In this document: positions 9,315 through 18,438 of the stretch, piece by piece
How positions within the stretch are numbered: the stretch's first letter is position 1
Layout: every line of letters begins with the position of its first letter
Assembly (NCBI GenBank): GCA_964565615.1
Contig: CAZMFO010000003.1
Span: 1-64,000, forward strand
Reading direction: 5' to 3'
DNA: 64,000 bases
DNA from: HK-STAS-PATE-36 sp964565615
GTDB taxonomy: Bacteria; Patescibacteriota; Saccharimonadia; Saccharimonadales; JAGQNJ01
Position numbers and translations under genes: made by a program
The notes under the pieces: generated by a model
Databases searched by the model: none
What the model was told of the DNA's origin: nothing
The model's input: only the letters and a program-made list of their open reading frames with translations

Positions 9315-9320
9315 TAAACT
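9315..9320 (+). promoter_or_regulatory. -10 element, leaderless glycosyltransferase-LicD gene
   Basis: TAAACT lies 7 nt before the ATG at 9328; there is no SD. Confidence 0.45.
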
Positions 9321-9327
9321 ATAGCTA

Positions 9328-10818
9328 ATGGGGAATAGCACTAAACCAAAGCATAATTTAACAAAGTCTGCCAATGTGGGTGCTGGTAAGTCAAAACCTA
9401 CAATATCAACCGACAACGAACCAAGAGTTGTACTACTAGTACCCTTTAGTTCCGAAGATCCTTCAAGAAACCAGATATGGGGGCATGTTCATAGTTGGCT
9501 AAAACAAACTCTGGACTATCCGATGTATATCGGCGAGCACTTTCCAGAAACGCCTATTACTTACAACCTTAGCCTTGCACGAAACCAAGCTGGTCATAAA
9601 GCCGGCGATTGGGATGTGGCCGTTATTCACGATGCCGATACAGTCATCAACCCTCAACAAATTAAAGACGGTGTAGCATTGGCTTTAGAAACTGGATCTG
9701 TTGTCTATCCTTATGTAGAACGATGGGAGCTAGACTTTAACGGCACCAAAATGCTACTTCAAGACGAAACCAGCGATTGGCAAAAACATATGACCCAATA
9801 CACCCACACTCAACCACTAGGTGGATGTATTATCGTGCGTCGGGATTTGTGGGACTTAGTGAGAGGTTTTGACAGTGGCTTTGTTGGTTGGGGTCACGAA
9901 GATGGAGCATTTGCCATGGCCTGCGAAGTGCTAAGTGGCAAAAGATTACAGCGCATCCCCGGCAAATCCTTGCACCTAGAGCATATCCTTGCGCCGGCCA
10001 AGAAACCAGACAATCCGGTCTATCTAGCCAATCAAGCACGCATCAAGACATATATGCACTCTACCAGGCAACCCAATGCCAGAGAACTAATCCGTAAATT
10101 ACGAGATGGATCTATAAAGACCGACCAACAACATGGTACTCCTTGGCCACTAATAAAAGACAACAAAGAAGGCATGAACCAAGCCTTTGCCCTAATGCTA
10201 TTGACCGATGTAACTAATGTGTTAGATAAATACAAATGTACCCACTGGCTTAGTGATGGAACTTTGCTAGGAGCCATAAGAGAAAACAGTTTTATACCTC
10301 ACGACGAAGACATTGATCTTGGAATATGGGCAGAAGACTTTGACATACGCGTTATTCACGAACTAATCAATAGATATGGCTGTCACATCTTGAGGCTTCA
10401 AGGCAAGCCTGATGACGGCATGATTATAACCGTAGGCAGAGTTGGCATACACCTAGACATGTTCTTTTATTATCCCGTCAAGAAGACGAAAAAAAAGTCC
10501 TCCGACAAAATATATTCTTGCCTATACACGCTATTTAAGCCATACAATACTTCAAATAGAGCAAAGCAGTTTGACTGCGAACTTCCTAGCTACAAGCCAC
10601 TGGTTCGCCACGACTTTGAGGGGCACAAGTTTTGGGTCCCAAAAAATGCCGAGAAACACCTTGTGGCAATTTATGGGCCAGACTGGCGCAAACCCAAAAA
10701 GAATTGGACCTTTGAAAACGATCAATGCAATATGAAGCTACGGGGAACGGTTGAAGATATGACCTCTGACAAAGAAAGCCTAGCCAAATATCTAAGATTA
10801 AAGTTGCTAAATAAATAG
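9328..10818 (+). CDS. Glycosyltransferase-LicD phosphotransferase fusion
   Basis: Residues ~30-250 form a GT-A glycosyltransferase resembling galactosyltransferase-type GT families: YNLSLARNQA, the metal-binding HDADT at 101-105, and GFVGWGHEDGAFA near 190. Residues ~285-480 form a LicD/fukutin-type domain with SDGTLLGAIRENSF followed by IPHDEDIDLG at about 309-332, then HLDMFFYY. LicD enzymes transfer phosphocholine (or another phospho-alcohol) from a CDP-activated donor to a sugar. The fusion suggests that one polypeptide adds a sugar and decorates it. The next gene encodes a matching nucleotidyltransferase 10 nt downstream, which supports this. No signal peptide is present, so it acts in the cytoplasm. 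Confidence 0.82.
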   Translation: MGNSTKPKHNLTKSANVGAGKSKPTISTDNEPRVVLLVPFSSEDPSRNQIWGHVHSWLKQTLDYPMYIGEHFPETPITYNLSLARNQAGHKAGDWDVAVIHDADTVINPQQIKDGVALALETGSVVYPYVERWELDFNGTKMLLQDETSDWQKHMTQYTHTQPLGGCIIVRRDLWDLVRGFDSGFVGWGHEDGAFAMACEVLSGKRLQRIPGKSLHLEHILAPAKKPDNPVYLANQARIKTYMHSTRQPNARELIRKLRDGSIKTDQQHGTPWPLIKDNKEGMNQAFALMLLTDVTNVLDKYKCTHWLSDGTLLGAIRENSFIPHDEDIDLGIWAEDFDIRVIHELINRYGCHILRLQGKPDDGMIITVGRVGIHLDMFFYYPVKKTKKKSSDKIYSCLYTLFKPYNTSNRAKQFDCELPSYKPLVRHDFEGHKFWVPKNAEKHLVAIYGPDWRKPKKNWTFENDQCNMKLRGTVEDMTSDKESLAKYLRLKLLNK

Positions 10819-10828
10819 TTGGTTGTTA

Positions 10829-11794
10829 ATGAGCTTAACTTTTAACCAATTCGAAGTCTTACAGCTAATAGTCCGTCGTCAAGGACTAAGCCTAGAGCAA
10901 ATACAGGCAGAGCTATCCACAACATACAACATAAACCATAAGGCCATAATTAGCCAGCTGGTCCATAAAGGCCTGGTACGCCGTAGTAACGATATGGTGT
11001 TACCGAAGCCTAAAGCCCTAGAAGCCCTAGAGCCTTACCGAGTAAAAAGAGCTGTTATCTTGGGTGCAGGCAAAGGCGAGCGTATGTGCCCAGCAACTAG
11101 AAATGTTCCAAAGCCAATGGTTCAAGTTCACAGCAAAAGAATCATAGAAACTCAGCTTGATGCCCTAGCTAGTGCCGGAATAACAGACATTACAATAGTA
11201 AGAGGTTACCGAGGTGAAGTCTATGATTTGTTACTACCCAAGTACCCTCACATAAAGTTTATAGGTAACTCTCACTGGGATTCGTCTGAGGCCATTGTAT
11301 CCACCCATCTAGCTATAGACTTGTTGGCAGGAGCTTACCTGATAGAGGGAGATCTTTATATAAAAGGCCAAAATGTAATTCGCCCTTACGAATACCACAG
11401 CACCTACTGCGGCATACCGGGAGAGGTAGAGAATGACTGGCATTTTTATGCTGATAGAAGTATTGGAATTACCCATTTAGCACACGGCTACTCCAACGAA
11501 TCTCATGGAGTTCCGCATAGATTTGTGGGAATTATGTACTGGAAACAAGCAGAAGTCAACAAGTTAAAGAAAGATATTGTAGATGTTGTTGCGAGACCAA
11601 ATAATCAACATCGTTTTGTAGAATCAGTCCCATTTGATAAGCAAACAAATGCCTATACTATCCACGCTCGTCCGGTACAAATTAACGATGTTATAGAGCT
11701 AGACACCTACCAAGAGTTACAAGACTTGCGTGTTCAAGAACAAAATACTCTCCGTCCAGCAACGGATTCAATAAAACACTCTAAAAACACATAG
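10829..11794 (+). CDS. Winged-helix/LicC-like choline-phosphate cytidylyltransferase
   Basis: Residues 1-65 form a MarR-like winged helix (LTFNQFEVLQLIVRR...HKGLVRRSND). Residues ~73-300 are a sugar-nucleotide-type nucleotidyltransferase: VILGAGKGERMCPATRNVPKPMVQV, then GAYLIEGDLYI with the metal-binding acidic pair. LicC makes CDP-choline from CTP and phosphocholine, and a wHTH-LicC fusion is known in Firmicutes lic loci. Placement 10 nt after the LicD fusion supports a donor-synthase role, but choline against another phospho-alcohol cannot be decided. ATG 10829 is preferred over the upstream TTG. There is no SD, so translational coupling is likely. No choline kinase (LicA) is in the window. 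Confidence 0.75.
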   Translation: MSLTFNQFEVLQLIVRRQGLSLEQIQAELSTTYNINHKAIISQLVHKGLVRRSNDMVLPKPKALEALEPYRVKRAVILGAGKGERMCPATRNVPKPMVQVHSKRIIETQLDALASAGITDITIVRGYRGEVYDLLLPKYPHIKFIGNSHWDSSEAIVSTHLAIDLLAGAYLIEGDLYIKGQNVIRPYEYHSTYCGIPGEVENDWHFYADRSIGITHLAHGYSNESHGVPHRFVGIMYWKQAEVNKLKKDIVDVVARPNNQHRFVESVPFDKQTNAYTIHARPVQINDVIELDTYQELQDLRVQEQNTLRPATDSIKHSKNT

Positions 11795-11821
11795 ATAAAC
11801 CAGTAGGCTAGATAACTTATT

Positions 11822-11849
11822 TTGATGTTGCATCAAAAGAGCATATTAT
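11822..11849 (+). promoter_or_regulatory. Promoter of leaderless DUF2207 gene
   Basis: -35 TTGATG (11822-11827), 16-bp spacer, -10 TATTAT (11844-11849), then 6 nt to the ATG at 11856. This is the best-defined leaderless promoter in the window. Confidence 0.65.
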
Positions 11850-11855
11850 GTACCT

Positions 11856-13637
11856 ATGTTGCGTCGATTATCGTTCCTTGTTATTGGTGTCCTGTTGCTT
11901 CTTACATCACAAACCAAAACAGTGTCGGCTGATGTTAACGATTTTACCATTAACAGTTTTAAGGCAGACTATTATCTTAGTAAAGACGATCAGAATGTCA
12001 GTACTTTAAGTGTTTCAGAAACAATAGAAGCTCAATTCCCAGCCGAAGACCAGAATCATGGAATAGAAAGAGCCATACCGCAAACTTACAAAAATAACTC
12101 TCTAGATATTTCTGTGCAGAGCGTAACAGATGCATCTGGTCAAGGATTAAACTATACGAGTCGATCAGATAACGACAATCTCATTCTTAGAATTGGCGAT
12201 GCCGACCGATATGTCCATAGCACACAAACCTACATCATAAAGTATGAGTTAAGAAATGTTATAACCTTTTACGAAGATCATGATGAGTGGTATTGGGATG
12301 TCAATGGCGACCAATGGCGACAACCGATGAGTTCTGTATCAGCTAAAATACGATTTAGTGATAACATTGCTAGCCAACTAAATCCAGAAAAAAAGTGCTT
12401 CTCTGGTGTATTTGGCTCCTCAGAAAGTAACTGCCGATTTACGGATAGTGCAACCGCTAATGAAATTGAGCTCAATTCAACCGCCCAGCTTAGCGCCAAT
12501 GAAAACTTAAGTTTCGTACTTAGCTTTAAGCCAAAAACTTTTTCGCCTGCACCATTTAACTGGAAACGAATTGTATTAATTGCCTTATTTGTTTTTGGAT
12601 GTTTTGTACTGCCTCCAATTATCACCTTAGTAGTAATGCTTAAACGCTGGCTCAAATCCGGACGAGACCCAAAAGGCAAGTCAATCATTATTCCTCAATA
12701 TCTACCCCCGAAAAATGACAGCGTACTGGTCAGCGATGTTGTTCTAAAGCAAGAAATGCGACCTTTGGCAATTAGCGCCAGTATTGTTGCTCTTTGCATA
12801 AATGGTTATCTAAAAATCCATGAGGTAGAAATCGACCAACTCATCGGCAAAAAATACGAATACGAGCTAGAACTTGCCAAACTACCAACTACACTATCCA
12901 CCGAGCAACAAAAAGTCATCACTATGCTCTTTAGCGAAAATCCTACGATTGGCGATCGTCTTAACCTCTCAAAAAGCAAAAACAAACTATACAAAGAAGT
13001 AATTTCTTTATCACACCTAGCCGAAGAACAGGCAGTTTCTGCTGGTTATTACCCTAAAGCACCAAATAAGGCACAAAAAGAATATATCACAATTGGTGTA
13101 ATTTTGATGGTTCTTGGTTTTGGACTATTGTTTATACCGCCACTGATGTTCTCGACCGCTGGTCTTGGACTATCTGGCTTTATTATTCTCGGTTTTGCCA
13201 AGATAATGCCTGCTAGGTCGCCAGAAGGAGTAGTGGCACTTGAATATCTACGAGGCCTAGAGCAATATATGAAGTTAGCCGAAGCCGATAGAATTAAAAC
13301 ACTCCAATCAATCGCTGGAGCCGAAAAGATTAAGCTAAATACATCTGACAATTCTCAATTAGTTAAGCTTTACGAAAAGCTCTTGCCTTACGCCATCCTC
13401 TTTGGGATAGAAAAATCATGGTCTATGCAAATGGCTAGTTTATACCAACAGCCACCGGACTGGTATCACAGCTCAAGAGCTTTCAATGCTGGTTTATTTA
13501 GTGGAGCTATAGGACAAGTCAATGCTTCGGCCATTGGTAGCTTTTCTGCGCCTAGTAGTTCTGGCTCAAGTGGTTTTTCTGGAGGTGGTGGGTTTTCGGG
13601 TGGTGGCGGAGGAGGTGGAGGAGGTGGTGGCTGGTAG
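11856..13637 (+). CDS. DUF2207 membrane protein with poly-Gly tail
   Basis: A signal peptide (1-25) is followed by an extracellular DUF2207 beta-domain (about 28-225: INSFKADYYL, VSETIEAQFP, HGIERAIP, DEWYWDVNG), a membrane helix (~237-262) and a cytoplasmic segment with a second pair of helices (~410-450). The C-terminus is SGFSGGGGFSGGGG and further Gly, ending in W, which is the hallmark tail of this family. The function of DUF2207 proteins is unknown. They are very common in CPR and Firmicutes, and the length fits the family. It is a stand-alone transcription unit. Confidence 0.9.
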   Translation: MLRRLSFLVIGVLLLLTSQTKTVSADVNDFTINSFKADYYLSKDDQNVSTLSVSETIEAQFPAEDQNHGIERAIPQTYKNNSLDISVQSVTDASGQGLNYTSRSDNDNLILRIGDADRYVHSTQTYIIKYELRNVITFYEDHDEWYWDVNGDQWRQPMSSVSAKIRFSDNIASQLNPEKKCFSGVFGSSESNCRFTDSATANEIELNSTAQLSANENLSFVLSFKPKTFSPAPFNWKRIVLIALFVFGCFVLPPIITLVVMLKRWLKSGRDPKGKSIIIPQYLPPKNDSVLVSDVVLKQEMRPLAISASIVALCINGYLKIHEVEIDQLIGKKYEYELELAKLPTTLSTEQQKVITMLFSENPTIGDRLNLSKSKNKLYKEVISLSHLAEEQAVSAGYYPKAPNKAQKEYITIGVILMVLGFGLLFIPPLMFSTAGLGLSGFIILGFAKIMPARSPEGVVALEYLRGLEQYMKLAEADRIKTLQSIAGAEKIKLNTSDNSQLVKLYEKLLPYAILFGIEKSWSMQMASLYQQPPDWYHSSRAFNAGLFSGAIGQVNASAIGSFSAPSSSGSSGFSGGGGFSGGGGGGGGGGGW

Positions 13638-13695
13638 CCATTGACATAAGCCAAATCATCGTATAACCTAGAATATAGATAAACAACAATAAAAA

Positions 13696-14259
13696 ATGAC
13701 AAAGAAACAAGCAGAAAGCAAAAGATTAAAGACATCCATTTTACGGATTACAAAACTAGGGTTTGCTTTTGTGTTTATTTATGCAATCTCAACTTTGGTT
13801 TACAAACTATGGGGTCTATTGACGCCAGAAATACTAATGCAACGCTGGATAGTCACATTACTCGTTTTAAGCGTTGTTTCTGTACTTTGGTGGCATAGTA
13901 AAGGCAAAATGCTAACAGCAACTTACTACAAAGGGTTAATTATGCTCCAAATTCTGATGTACCTTGCTGTTGCGGCCTATAGCATTTATTCCGAAAGAGG
14001 TATGGCTAGCAACTCTGTTGTCCTCTTTACAATTCCAATTGTTATCGTAGCACTAGAATACAATGGTAAAGCTCTGTTATCTACAACAGCTTTGAGTATC
14101 TTAGTTTATTCATCGGCATCTATTAAATACTTTAAAGATTATCCAAGCGAGGGTTATAAGGTTGAGCTTTATGGCGGGTTATTTTTCTATGCTTCTATTC
14201 TACTACTGGTTGCTGGTTTATTATGGGTCTTGATGCGATCAAAAAAGGTTGCTAGATAA
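13696..14259 (+). CDS. Polytopic membrane protein, unknown
   Basis: 187 residues with about six hydrophobic helices (starting near 15, 48, 75, 100, 125 and 160), basic ends (TKKQAESKRLK at the N-terminus, RSKKVAR at the C-terminus) and no recognisable motif. It follows DUF2207 by 58 nt. No SD is seen before the ATG, and an AT-rich stretch with possible -10 sequences precedes it. Confidence 0.7.
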   Translation: MTKKQAESKRLKTSILRITKLGFAFVFIYAISTLVYKLWGLLTPEILMQRWIVTLLVLSVVSVLWWHSKGKMLTATYYKGLIMLQILMYLAVAAYSIYSERGMASNSVVLFTIPIVIVALEYNGKALLSTTALSILVYSSASIKYFKDYPSEGYKVELYGGLFFYASILLLVAGLLWVLMRSKKVAR

Positions 14260-14344
14260 ATGTAAACTTTACAATTGTTTTGCAGTTATGCTTATTATGT
14301 AGTAAAGTAGATGGTGTACTTATTAAAATAAAGAGGAGATTACT

Positions 14345-14677
14345 ATGGACGATTCTCAACTACCGGGAGCACAACCACAAGCTGATCAAAGCCAAAGTTC
14401 TGCACCTGACGATTCATCAACAGCACCAACAATGGATGCTCCAACAATGGAACCAACACCGACTCCTGTCACACCGACAGAGCCAGTAGCAGGGGGTGAA
14501 ACCGAACAGCCAGCCTCAAATGACAACCCCGTAACAGATGGAACGACATCTGATTTAGGTACAGCACCCGAATCTACAACTGCCGATTTAGGTGCTTCTG
14601 GGACAGCCACAGAAGAAACTCCCCAACCGCCAGCAGATAACACTATGCCTCCAGTAGATAGCACCAACTCTCTATAG
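14345..14677 (+). CDS. Small acidic Pro/Thr-rich disordered protein
   Basis: 110 residues composed almost entirely of P, T, S, D, E, A, Q and G, with no hydrophobic helix; it is predicted to be disordered. A strong SD (AGAGGAG) stands 5-6 nt before the ATG and a terminator follows, so a real gene is likely despite low complexity. It lacks a signal peptide. Comparable low-complexity ORFs exist in CPR genomes; function unknown. Confidence 0.65.
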   Translation: MDDSQLPGAQPQADQSQSSAPDDSSTAPTMDAPTMEPTPTPVTPTEPVAGGETEQPASNDNPVTDGTTSDLGTAPESTTADLGASGTATEETPQPPADNTMPPVDSTNSL

Positions 14678-14690
14678 AAAGGACTAACGA

Positions 14691-14728
14691 AAAAACACCA
14701 GTCAGATCATATTTGTCTGGTGTTTTTT
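14691..14728 (+). terminator. Rho-independent terminator
   Basis: Long hairpin with arms AAAAACACCAG and CTGGTGTTTTT followed by a T-run, located 13 nt after the Pro/Thr-rich ORF. Confidence 0.9.
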
Positions 14729-14741
14729 AAAAGGTGGGTTT

Positions 14742-15122
14742 ATGTTTCGGGTTAGCAAATCAGAATTTGAAGAATTAATTAATAGAGCTTTAGATACTCT
14801 TCCTAGCAAGTATATTAGTCGATTAAATAATGTAGCTATTATTATTGAAGACCAGCCCACTCCCGCACAAAGGGACCAACTTCATTTACACAACAACCAA
14901 ACTCTCTTTGGCTTGTATCAAGGTATTCCGCTAACAAAACGAGGATCCAACTATAACTTAGTTCTACCAGATATTATCACCATATTCCAACACCCCATAG
15001 AAGCAAACGCAAACGACTATGACTCATTAAGAGAATCTATTCGCCACACCCTGTGGCACGAGATAGCTCATTATTTTGGGCTAGATCATCAGCGGATTTA
15101 CGAACTCGATGGGATGAAGTAA
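14742..15122 (+). CDS. Minimal zincin metallopeptidase-like protein (DUF1025-type)
   Basis: 126 residues. The C-terminus holds the extended zinc motif in LWHEIAHYFGLDHQR (HExxHxxGxDH), characteristic of the minimal zincin family PF06262 common in Actinobacteria and CPR. The N-terminal half (FEELINRALDTLPSKYISRLNNVAIIIED) matches the family's start. The SD AAGGTGG is well placed. It is cytoplasmic, with no signal. Family members have a zinc-protease fold but no established substrate. Confidence 0.88.
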   Translation: MFRVSKSEFEELINRALDTLPSKYISRLNNVAIIIEDQPTPAQRDQLHLHNNQTLFGLYQGIPLTKRGSNYNLVLPDIITIFQHPIEANANDYDSLRESIRHTLWHEIAHYFGLDHQRIYELDGMK

Positions 15123-15189
15123 TCATTACGGATTGTTTCAAATACAACCTCTTTTTAATATAACAATGCCAATCTTACTTAAATAAGGT

Positions 15190-15195
15190 TACAAT
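15190..15195 (+). promoter_or_regulatory. -10 element of leaderless uvrD-like gene
   Basis: TACAAT lies 6 nt before the GTG at 15202; there is no SD. Confidence 0.55.
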
Positions 15196-15201
15196 AATTG
15201 T

Positions 15202-18200
15202 GTGAGCCTATTTAGTGAACAATATAAGAAGCTAAACCCTGAACAACGACAAGCAGTTGATACAATAGATGGCCCTGTTTTAGTTGTGGCTGGGCCGGGT
15301 ACCGGCAAAACCCAGTTACTTAGTATGCGCGTCGCCAATATACTCAAGAAGACTGATGTTGACCCTAATAATATTCTATGCTTGACCTACACAAATAAGG
15401 CATCAATAAATATGCGTGAGCGTATCCTTGAGCTGACAAATGGTGAAGCCCGCAATGTTATGGTAAAAACTTTTCATAGTTTTTGTGCCGAACTGATGAA
15501 TACTTACCCAAACCACTTTTGGAACGGTGCCAAGCTCACAACCGCACCAGATGTTATACAGGACGATATTATTCAAACGGTGCTAAAATCACTGCCCTTT
15601 AGTGATCCATTGGCTCTAAAGTTTGCTGGTCAATATACTGCAATCAATGACATCAAAGACGCCCTACGCTTGTCTAAGGAGGCTGGTTTGACCCCAAGCA
15701 AACTACAAGCCATTATTCAGGCAAATCTCGCCTATATTGACATAATAGAACCGACGATAATAGATTTACTGGATGCTCCGTTAAGCTACAAAAAGTTAGC
15801 TTCTTTAATTGATGGGATTGATTCATTACCAGAGCAGGGGATTGACAAATCAATGTCGCCCCTCCAGAGCTTAACCAGTGTCCTAAAAGAGAGTCTGCGT
15901 TTTACCCTATCAAAAGACGAAAACACCAACAAAACTACCAATACAGGTAAATGGAAGCAAGAGATAATCCAAAATCGTGAGGGGCTTAAGGGTATGTACA
16001 AAGAGCGAGATCGCAACCTTTGGTGGCTATCTTTGTCCAATGTTTATCAACTCTACCGCAAAGAATTGCATAGCAGAAACTTCTACGATTACTCAGATAT
16101 GCTAGTTGAGGTTATCTCTGCCTTAGAGCAAAATCCTGGATTACGCTCTGATATTCAAGAACAATATCAATATGTCTTAATTGATGAGTTTCAAGATACC
16201 AACTCGGCACAAATGCGTTTGGCTCATTTAGTTGCCGAACACGAATCAAATGTCGGTAAGCCAAACATTATGGCTGTTGGTGATGACGATCAATCCATTT
16301 TTAAGTTCAACGGTGCCGAACTAGCAAATATGCTAACCTTTAAAAAAGATTACCCCACAGCAAAGATAATCGTTTTGTCAAAAAATTATCGTTCTACTCA
16401 ACCAATTTTAGATACTGCCGAAAAGATAATAACCCAAGCATCGGATCGGCTCATCTTACGAGACCCATCTATAAACAAACACCTTGTAGCGGTTACCGCC
16501 GAAAATACCGACGGATTGATAACTCATCAGATTTATTTAGATCAGGATCACCAATATCTGGAAGTCTGTAATCAGATAAAAAACAAGTTAAAAGCAGGCC
16601 CTGCCAAGCAAAGTATAGCAGTTTTGGCCCGTAACCATGAGAGCCTACGACGCATTTCTGCTAGATTAGTGTCGTTAGATATTCCTGTGTCATATAGTGA
16701 ACAAAACAACATTCTAGAACATCAATTAGTCAACACCACTTATCAAATCGCCAAGGTTATACTAGCTATCGTAAAGGGTGATGTTGAACAATCTAATTAC
16801 TTATTATCTATCATTTTGCGTCATCCGATGTGGGAGTTAGACGCCAAAGAGCTGTGGAATCTAGCCATAAACAACCAACACAAATCTTGGATGCAAGGTT
16901 TACTTGACTTACCTCCAAAAAGCCAGCTAAAAAGTATAGCAAAGTGGCTTAACTGGTTATCAACCATCTCCACCACCGAACCATTAAGAGTCATTATTGA
17001 GCATATTATAGGTATACGAGCCGGCAAACACTTAACCTCACCACTGCATCAATGGACAATTGATAAATCAAATACCGCCAACAACTATATTTATGGGCTA
17101 TCAGCTTTAAGACTACTATTGACACTAGTAGATGAATATTCTAGATATTCTAGTGGTAGGCTAGAGGACTTTGTAAATTATGTAGAGTCAGCCATCGAAT
17201 CAAAACAAATCATAGCTGACGAAACACCTCTCATAACAGGCGACTTTGCTGTTGAACTTTTAACTGTCCATAAAGCTAAAGGCTTAGAGTTTGATACTGT
17301 ATATTTAGTTGACGCCGTTGATGATTATTGGAAGCCCCGTCATAAAAGCAGAAAACCACCTGCTAACCTACCACTCCAACCCGCTTTTGACGACACCGAC
17401 GACTATATTCGGCTGATGTATGTAGTTGCTACCCGCGCCAAACACTCCCTTATCATCAACTCTTACAAAACAGACGCAAAAGGTGGCGAAGTGCTTTCCA
17501 CACCGCTAATAAGCAACATCCTAACAGAAGAAATAAAGCAAAAACCCTCCCCAGTAGAGATTACCGAAATGCTTGAGGAGTCTATCACTTGGCCAAGTCT
17601 TTCAATAGCTGATGAAGCCTCCGTGCTTAAACCCCGTTTGCAAGACCTACGGCTGAGCGCCTCTGGTTTGCTTGACTTTTTAGATGTAACAAAGGGTGGC
17701 CCAGCACTCTATAAAGAACAACATATCCTCCGCCTACCGGGTATTACGACAGCAAATATGTCTTTTGGGACTGCCATTCATGACGCTCTAGAATATGCAC
17801 AAATTCTTACCAACAAAGATAATTTTAATCTAACTGAGGTACAAGAACGATACTCCGAAACCCTAACCAAGCTAGGATTGACCAAGAACGAATTAAACAG
17901 ATATCTTACTCATGGGCAAGATCTTCTTTCTAGATTGCTAACAAGTGATACTTTTTGGCTCCCCAAAGGAGCTTTACCAGAGCAGAGCATTAATGATGTA
18001 GTCCTAAACGATGTCCCTCTCTATGGAAAGCTAGACAGAGTCCAAATTGATAAAAATCAGATAACTGTGGTTGATTATAAAACCGGAACCCCCTTGGGTA
18101 GCTTTTTTACTAAATCTCAAAGTCAAGCGGTCAAAGCTTGGCGACATAGAACTCAATTAGCGTTTTATGCGCTTCTTGTTAAACACTGTGGACGATTTAG

Positions 18201-18423
18201 TCAACAACAACACATTAAGGGGCAGATGATCTATCTTGAGGCATCCACACCTAACCAATTAATCCGAGAGTATTCTCCCTCTCAAGAAGAGCTTGAAAGA
18301 CTAGAACGACTAATAAAAGCTGTCTGGAATAAAATCACCGCTTTGGAGTTTTCTAATACGACTAGTTACGAGGAGTCAATAAATGGCATCACCAAATTTG
18401 AGGAAGATCTGCTATCAATTTAA
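15202..18423 (+). CDS. UvrD/PcrA-type helicase fused to PD-(D/E)XK nuclease
   Basis: SF1A helicase motifs are in order: Q-motif LNPEQRQAV, Walker A GPGTGKT (31-37), LTYTNKA, FHSFC, motif II LIDEFQDT (~325), VGDDDQSIF, LSKNYRST, LLTVHKAKGLEFDTV and VATRAKHSL. The last ~230 residues contain a RecB-like nuclease: GKLDRVQIDKNQITVVDYKTGT (~942-963) with D and DxK. At 1073 residues it matches AddAB/PcrA-like helicase-nuclease fusions of CPR, which probably act in double-strand break processing. GTG start by leaderless promoter logic. A membrane-protein gene begins 15 nt after the stop. Confidence 0.93.
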   Translation: MSLFSEQYKKLNPEQRQAVDTIDGPVLVVAGPGTGKTQLLSMRVANILKKTDVDPNNILCLTYTNKASINMRERILELTNGEARNVMVKTFHSFCAELMNTYPNHFWNGAKLTTAPDVIQDDIIQTVLKSLPFSDPLALKFAGQYTAINDIKDALRLSKEAGLTPSKLQAIIQANLAYIDIIEPTIIDLLDAPLSYKKLASLIDGIDSLPEQGIDKSMSPLQSLTSVLKESLRFTLSKDENTNKTTNTGKWKQEIIQNREGLKGMYKERDRNLWWLSLSNVYQLYRKELHSRNFYDYSDMLVEVISALEQNPGLRSDIQEQYQYVLIDEFQDTNSAQMRLAHLVAEHESNVGKPNIMAVGDDDQSIFKFNGAELANMLTFKKDYPTAKIIVLSKNYRSTQPILDTAEKIITQASDRLILRDPSINKHLVAVTAENTDGLITHQIYLDQDHQYLEVCNQIKNKLKAGPAKQSIAVLARNHESLRRISARLVSLDIPVSYSEQNNILEHQLVNTTYQIAKVILAIVKGDVEQSNYLLSIILRHPMWELDAKELWNLAINNQHKSWMQGLLDLPPKSQLKSIAKWLNWLSTISTTEPLRVIIEHIIGIRAGKHLTSPLHQWTIDKSNTANNYIYGLSALRLLLTLVDEYSRYSSGRLEDFVNYVESAIESKQIIADETPLITGDFAVELLTVHKAKGLEFDTVYLVDAVDDYWKPRHKSRKPPANLPLQPAFDDTDDYIRLMYVVATRAKHSLIINSYKTDAKGGEVLSTPLISNILTEEIKQKPSPVEITEMLEESITWPSLSIADEASVLKPRLQDLRLSASGLLDFLDVTKGGPALYKEQHILRLPGITTANMSFGTAIHDALEYAQILTNKDNFNLTEVQERYSETLTKLGLTKNELNRYLTHGQDLLSRLLTSDTFWLPKGALPEQSINDVVLNDVPLYGKLDRVQIDKNQITVVDYKTGTPLGSFFTKSQSQAVKAWRHRTQLAFYALLVKHCGRFSQQQHIKGQMIYLEASTPNQLIREYSPSQEELERLERLIKAVWNKITALEFSNTTSYEESINGITKFEEDLLSI

Positions 18424-18425
18424 TG

Positions 18426-18431
18426 TATACT
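18426..18431 (+). promoter_or_regulatory. -10 element, leaderless membrane-protein gene
   Basis: TATACT begins 3 nt after the uvrD-like stop codon and ends 7 nt before the ATG at 18439. Confidence 0.55.
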
Positions 18432-18438
18432 AAAACTT

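Noticed and set aside
13466..13735. Minus-strand proline-rich ORF
   Set aside because: It is the antisense of the poly-Gly tail of the DUF2207 gene.
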